DNA of 64,000 bases from Archangium violaceum Cb vi76 (GTDB lineage Bacteria; Myxococcota; Myxococcia; Myxococcales; Myxococcaceae): assembly GCF_000733295.1 (NCBI RefSeq), contig NZ_JPMI01000213.1, positions 1 to 64,000 on the forward strand. Direction: 5' to 3'. How positions within the stretch are numbered: position 1 is the first letter of the stretch; each line of letters begins with the position of its first letter. Below are positions 63,001 through 64,000 of the stretch, in pieces. A program made the position numbers and the translations under genes. Under the pieces are notes generated by a model that did no database searches, was not told where the DNA came from, and worked only from the letters and a program-made list of their open reading frames with translations.

Positions 63001-63906
63001 GAGGGGCGCATCGAGGGCCTCACGGCGGTGGGTGGGGTGCCGGTGGTGGCGACGTACGACACCGGGGCGCGCCTCTTCCGCGTCCATGCGCTGGAGGGCT
63101 CCACGTGGCGCGAGGTGTGGCGCAGCGGGAGCACCGGGCTGACGGCGCTGGCCGCCCGGGACGCCCTCTACGTCTACGCCCAGTCCGCGAGCGCGCCCCC
63201 GTCGGTGGCGCGGCTCGGGCTGTCGCTCGACGCGGACGCGGTCCAGGTGGCGCTGGCGGGGCCGTACTCGTTGACCGGCGTGCTCCCCAGGGGCATCCGG
63301 CTCACCGGGACCGCGGAGGGGGACGGGCTGTTCGTCGCCGAGCGCACCGATGGCGTCCACGCCGTGCTGCGCGTGGGCGCCGGCACGGACTCAGTGGAGA
63401 CGCTGGCGCTCGTCGACCCCTCGCTGCCCGGAGTAGGGGAGGTCTACACGGAGAGCCCGGACCTGCTGCCGCTGCCGGGCCTCTCCGCGGTGACGCTGTT
63501 CGATGGACGTCCCGTGCTGGCGCTCGCCCGCCGTACCGGGGACGCGCGGACGTTGCGCGTGGCGCATTGGACGGGCAGTGGCTGGGCGTTGGGAGACGAG
63601 CTGTTGGTGGGCTCGAGCGTGTCCCTGTGCGTGGGCGCGGTGCAGACGCGCCGCGAGGGAGAGGGCTGCTCGCTGGCCCTCTACGATGGCCGGGCCACCC
63701 ATGGCTGCGGGCCGCTCTCGTGCGAGGTGCGCTCCAGCACGTGGACGCCACGGCCGGGCACCCTGGCCGAGCGGGTGGCGCTCATTCCCACCTCCACCGG
63801 GGTGGACGTGCTCTTCGAGAGCGTCTTCCCCAAGCCCTACCTCTCCCCGCGCAACAACCTGGGGGACCACGAGGTGCAACTCGCGCGGGTGAGGCTCGCG
63901 CCATAG
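60094..63906 (+). CDS. Large lipoprotein with Asp-box beta-propeller repeats
   Basis: A 1270-aa protein (TTG 60094, AGGGGG SD). The signal (RALLVALALVLFVACEV) has the lipobox FVAC. Asp-box (BNR) repeats are visible: TSDGGRSFSRI, SRDGGRTFQRL, STDNGVTWRAF and SEDDGATFVRA, the S/T-x-D-x-G-x-x-W/F turn of sialidase-like propellers. The catalytic arginine triad of sialidases is not recognisable. After about residue 710 the rest is beta-rich with no assigned domain. Cys pairs near the C-terminus may form disulfides. It is probably a surface protein. Confidence 0.78.
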   Translation: MHQGTAPRALLVALALVLFVACEVTEPAPEESFRGTVRVGLECENGFHHEELVPAADGSPEVFFSENALGAYRTSDGGRSFSRIYTDDLLQMPGITNGPRDRTFKPRRVRPIDALRVVLFADSGGVKVADMVFGSRDGGRTFQRLVGGTREGGALPPDLARVSVDMRSPVAVHRLDDTTIIASVLHEGWFASTDNGVTWRAFDDGKELLTDTVTGNRTVFVPHVRQGARSLYLQLGPRGWWLAEGNAPLRKLCNEVHDEPRLPCGTRAALGPGGRIAYAGEDFLAVSEDDGATFVRAPLQAAPPSLLAFDAAGRVHLIRETNASPPGTARWVRAELVQGRLVFDVVEAQAGEVPLRDFVSVIPGPDGAHALLARVEKPSPGVRRHLLCRFSEGDGALAALTPGSPASFEPGRAYVYARRNDMSRRGDRFTLDAKGRAYVATHRQVWAAPDHEAPLFDITPGPLEGERISFLYGVSLLGGVLHVAEDDDGRKTGGLSDETVVHQLNPGTGAKSGEVRPRVPTGYTAHVPVGWGRYLSGTADMLVTSGHNGSVIVEAPLSRVGGATVLPPYGRFGHDGTYVFATTRVPVEGVTRIGRIDVARERVDLASCDTPGRRCWSYPGEVAALSTDHHGRLYVVDALRGQVLRRSFDAPDETPWTVVGEGFMHPTDLQVRDVGDATRVYVLDGDVFVFEADDARPARRGNEGAPVTLGFREGEATGAENLAQEASYLPDGVEVHSSCRTSRAGYCVLRGTFRPRLATSGASIGGLPARVLAENFTEVRLGWPEGLAPGAHEAVLPRVDPGSPPLRVQVTLLADERARLFDLRPERLGLPRHGQLGGVVGGETWVGALATQWTVQGDSTGLIPSPARLELKAVLDTPGLTPLGLGLRERWFDTRDYDAGTDVPRVHVSGEAAFVSLRALVQDPRTGNWSPPTSFTVRVLRAVRNVPDTGSPFEVVELPALVLADTAGLEGRIEGLTAVGGVPVVATYDTGARLFRVHALEGSTWREVWRSGSTGLTALAARDALYVYAQSASAPPSVARLGLSLDADAVQVALAGPYSLTGVLPRGIRLTGTAEGDGLFVAERTDGVHAVLRVGAGTDSVETLALVDPSLPGVGEVYTESPDLLPLPGLSAVTLFDGRPVLALARRTGDARTLRVAHWTGSGWALGDELLVGSSVSLCVGAVQTRREGEGCSLALYDGRATHGCGPLSCEVRSSTWTPRPGTLAERVALIPTSTGVDVLFESVFPKPYLSPRNNLGDHEVQLARVRLAP

Positions 63907-63952
63907 GGGCCGGCCTTTCCGAGCTCGGCCCACCGGGAGAAGCTTCGCCATC

Positions 63953-64000
63953 ATGACGACAAGTGTTTCGTTCGGGTCCGCCGTCCACGCCTCCCTGCTG
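63953..64000 (+). CDS. Start of a downstream gene (truncated by window)
   Basis: ATG 63953 begins MTTSVSFGSAVHASLL and the window ends after 16 codons. GGGAGA lies upstream. The opening resembles the start of energy-transducer TonB-like proteins (short cytoplasmic end then a hydrophobic helix), but too little is seen to assign it. Confidence 0.4.
   Translation, partial: MTTSVSFGSAVHASLL

Overview
The window is very GC-rich DNA with G/C at most third codon positions. It is dense in lipoproteins, NtrC-type and hybrid signalling proteins and ECF factors, and it has multi-domain secreted proteins. Together these fit a myxobacterium, most likely Cystobacterineae (Archangium/Cystobacter/Melittangium-like). 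That placement is inferred from gene content and composition. I see no rRNA, tRNA, CRISPR array or intact transposable element. Most genes are chromosomal; decay scars and one composition-shifted pair show turnover.

Region 1 (1-13.9 kb): a YjbQ-family protein; an esterase coupled to a cyclophilin lipoprotein; a large lipase-CHAT protease fusion with both catalytic centres intact; a second alpha/beta hydrolase; and a tight polyamine-linked operon (speD, DUF4178, 49-aa lipoprotein, DUF350, membrane aminopropyltransferase, Tat-type FAD oxidoreductase). Region 2 (13.9-28.1 kb): two bacterial-PH membrane proteins, an AAC(3)-family acetyltransferase, an ABA4-like pair, a GST, DUF2277, and a TetR-controlled operon (coq4-like, tetR, ferredoxin reductase, 2Fe-2S ferredoxin, CYP101-like P450, MFS exporter). 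Lrp, isochorismatase-like, GST and LysR genes follow.

Region 3 (28.1-39 kb): small unknowns, a VioB-type ferritin-like protein, a carboxymuconolactone decarboxylase/ECF41 pair with a visible ECF41 promoter, about 800 bp of gene fragments, a serine hydrolase with C-terminal TPRs, an SDR behind an 18-bp palindrome, a frameshifted gene and a GAF-PAS adenylate cyclase. Region 4 (39-46.8 kb): a LodA-like CTQ quinoprotein with its LodB-like flavoprotein and a five-heme c-type protein, converging on an unknown 332-aa protein across two strong hairpins. The promoters of the ferritin-like gene, lodA-like gene and 332-aa gene all carry two TGACRYGTCA palindromes 21-22 bp apart. This suggests one regulon spread over 17 kb and is the strongest unexplained signal here.

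Region 5 (46.8-64 kb): a double cysteine-peptidase protein, an RCC1-repeat remnant, a DUF4390-like protein, a BamA/TamA-like outer-membrane protein with a nine-Asp tract, an NtrX-like regulator, a GAF-PAS-GAF histidine kinase, a probable secreted PD-(D/E)XK nuclease with a putative immunity partner, an NtrY-like kinase, a multi-pass membrane protein and a 1270-aa Asp-box lipoprotein. A partial gene starts at the right edge.
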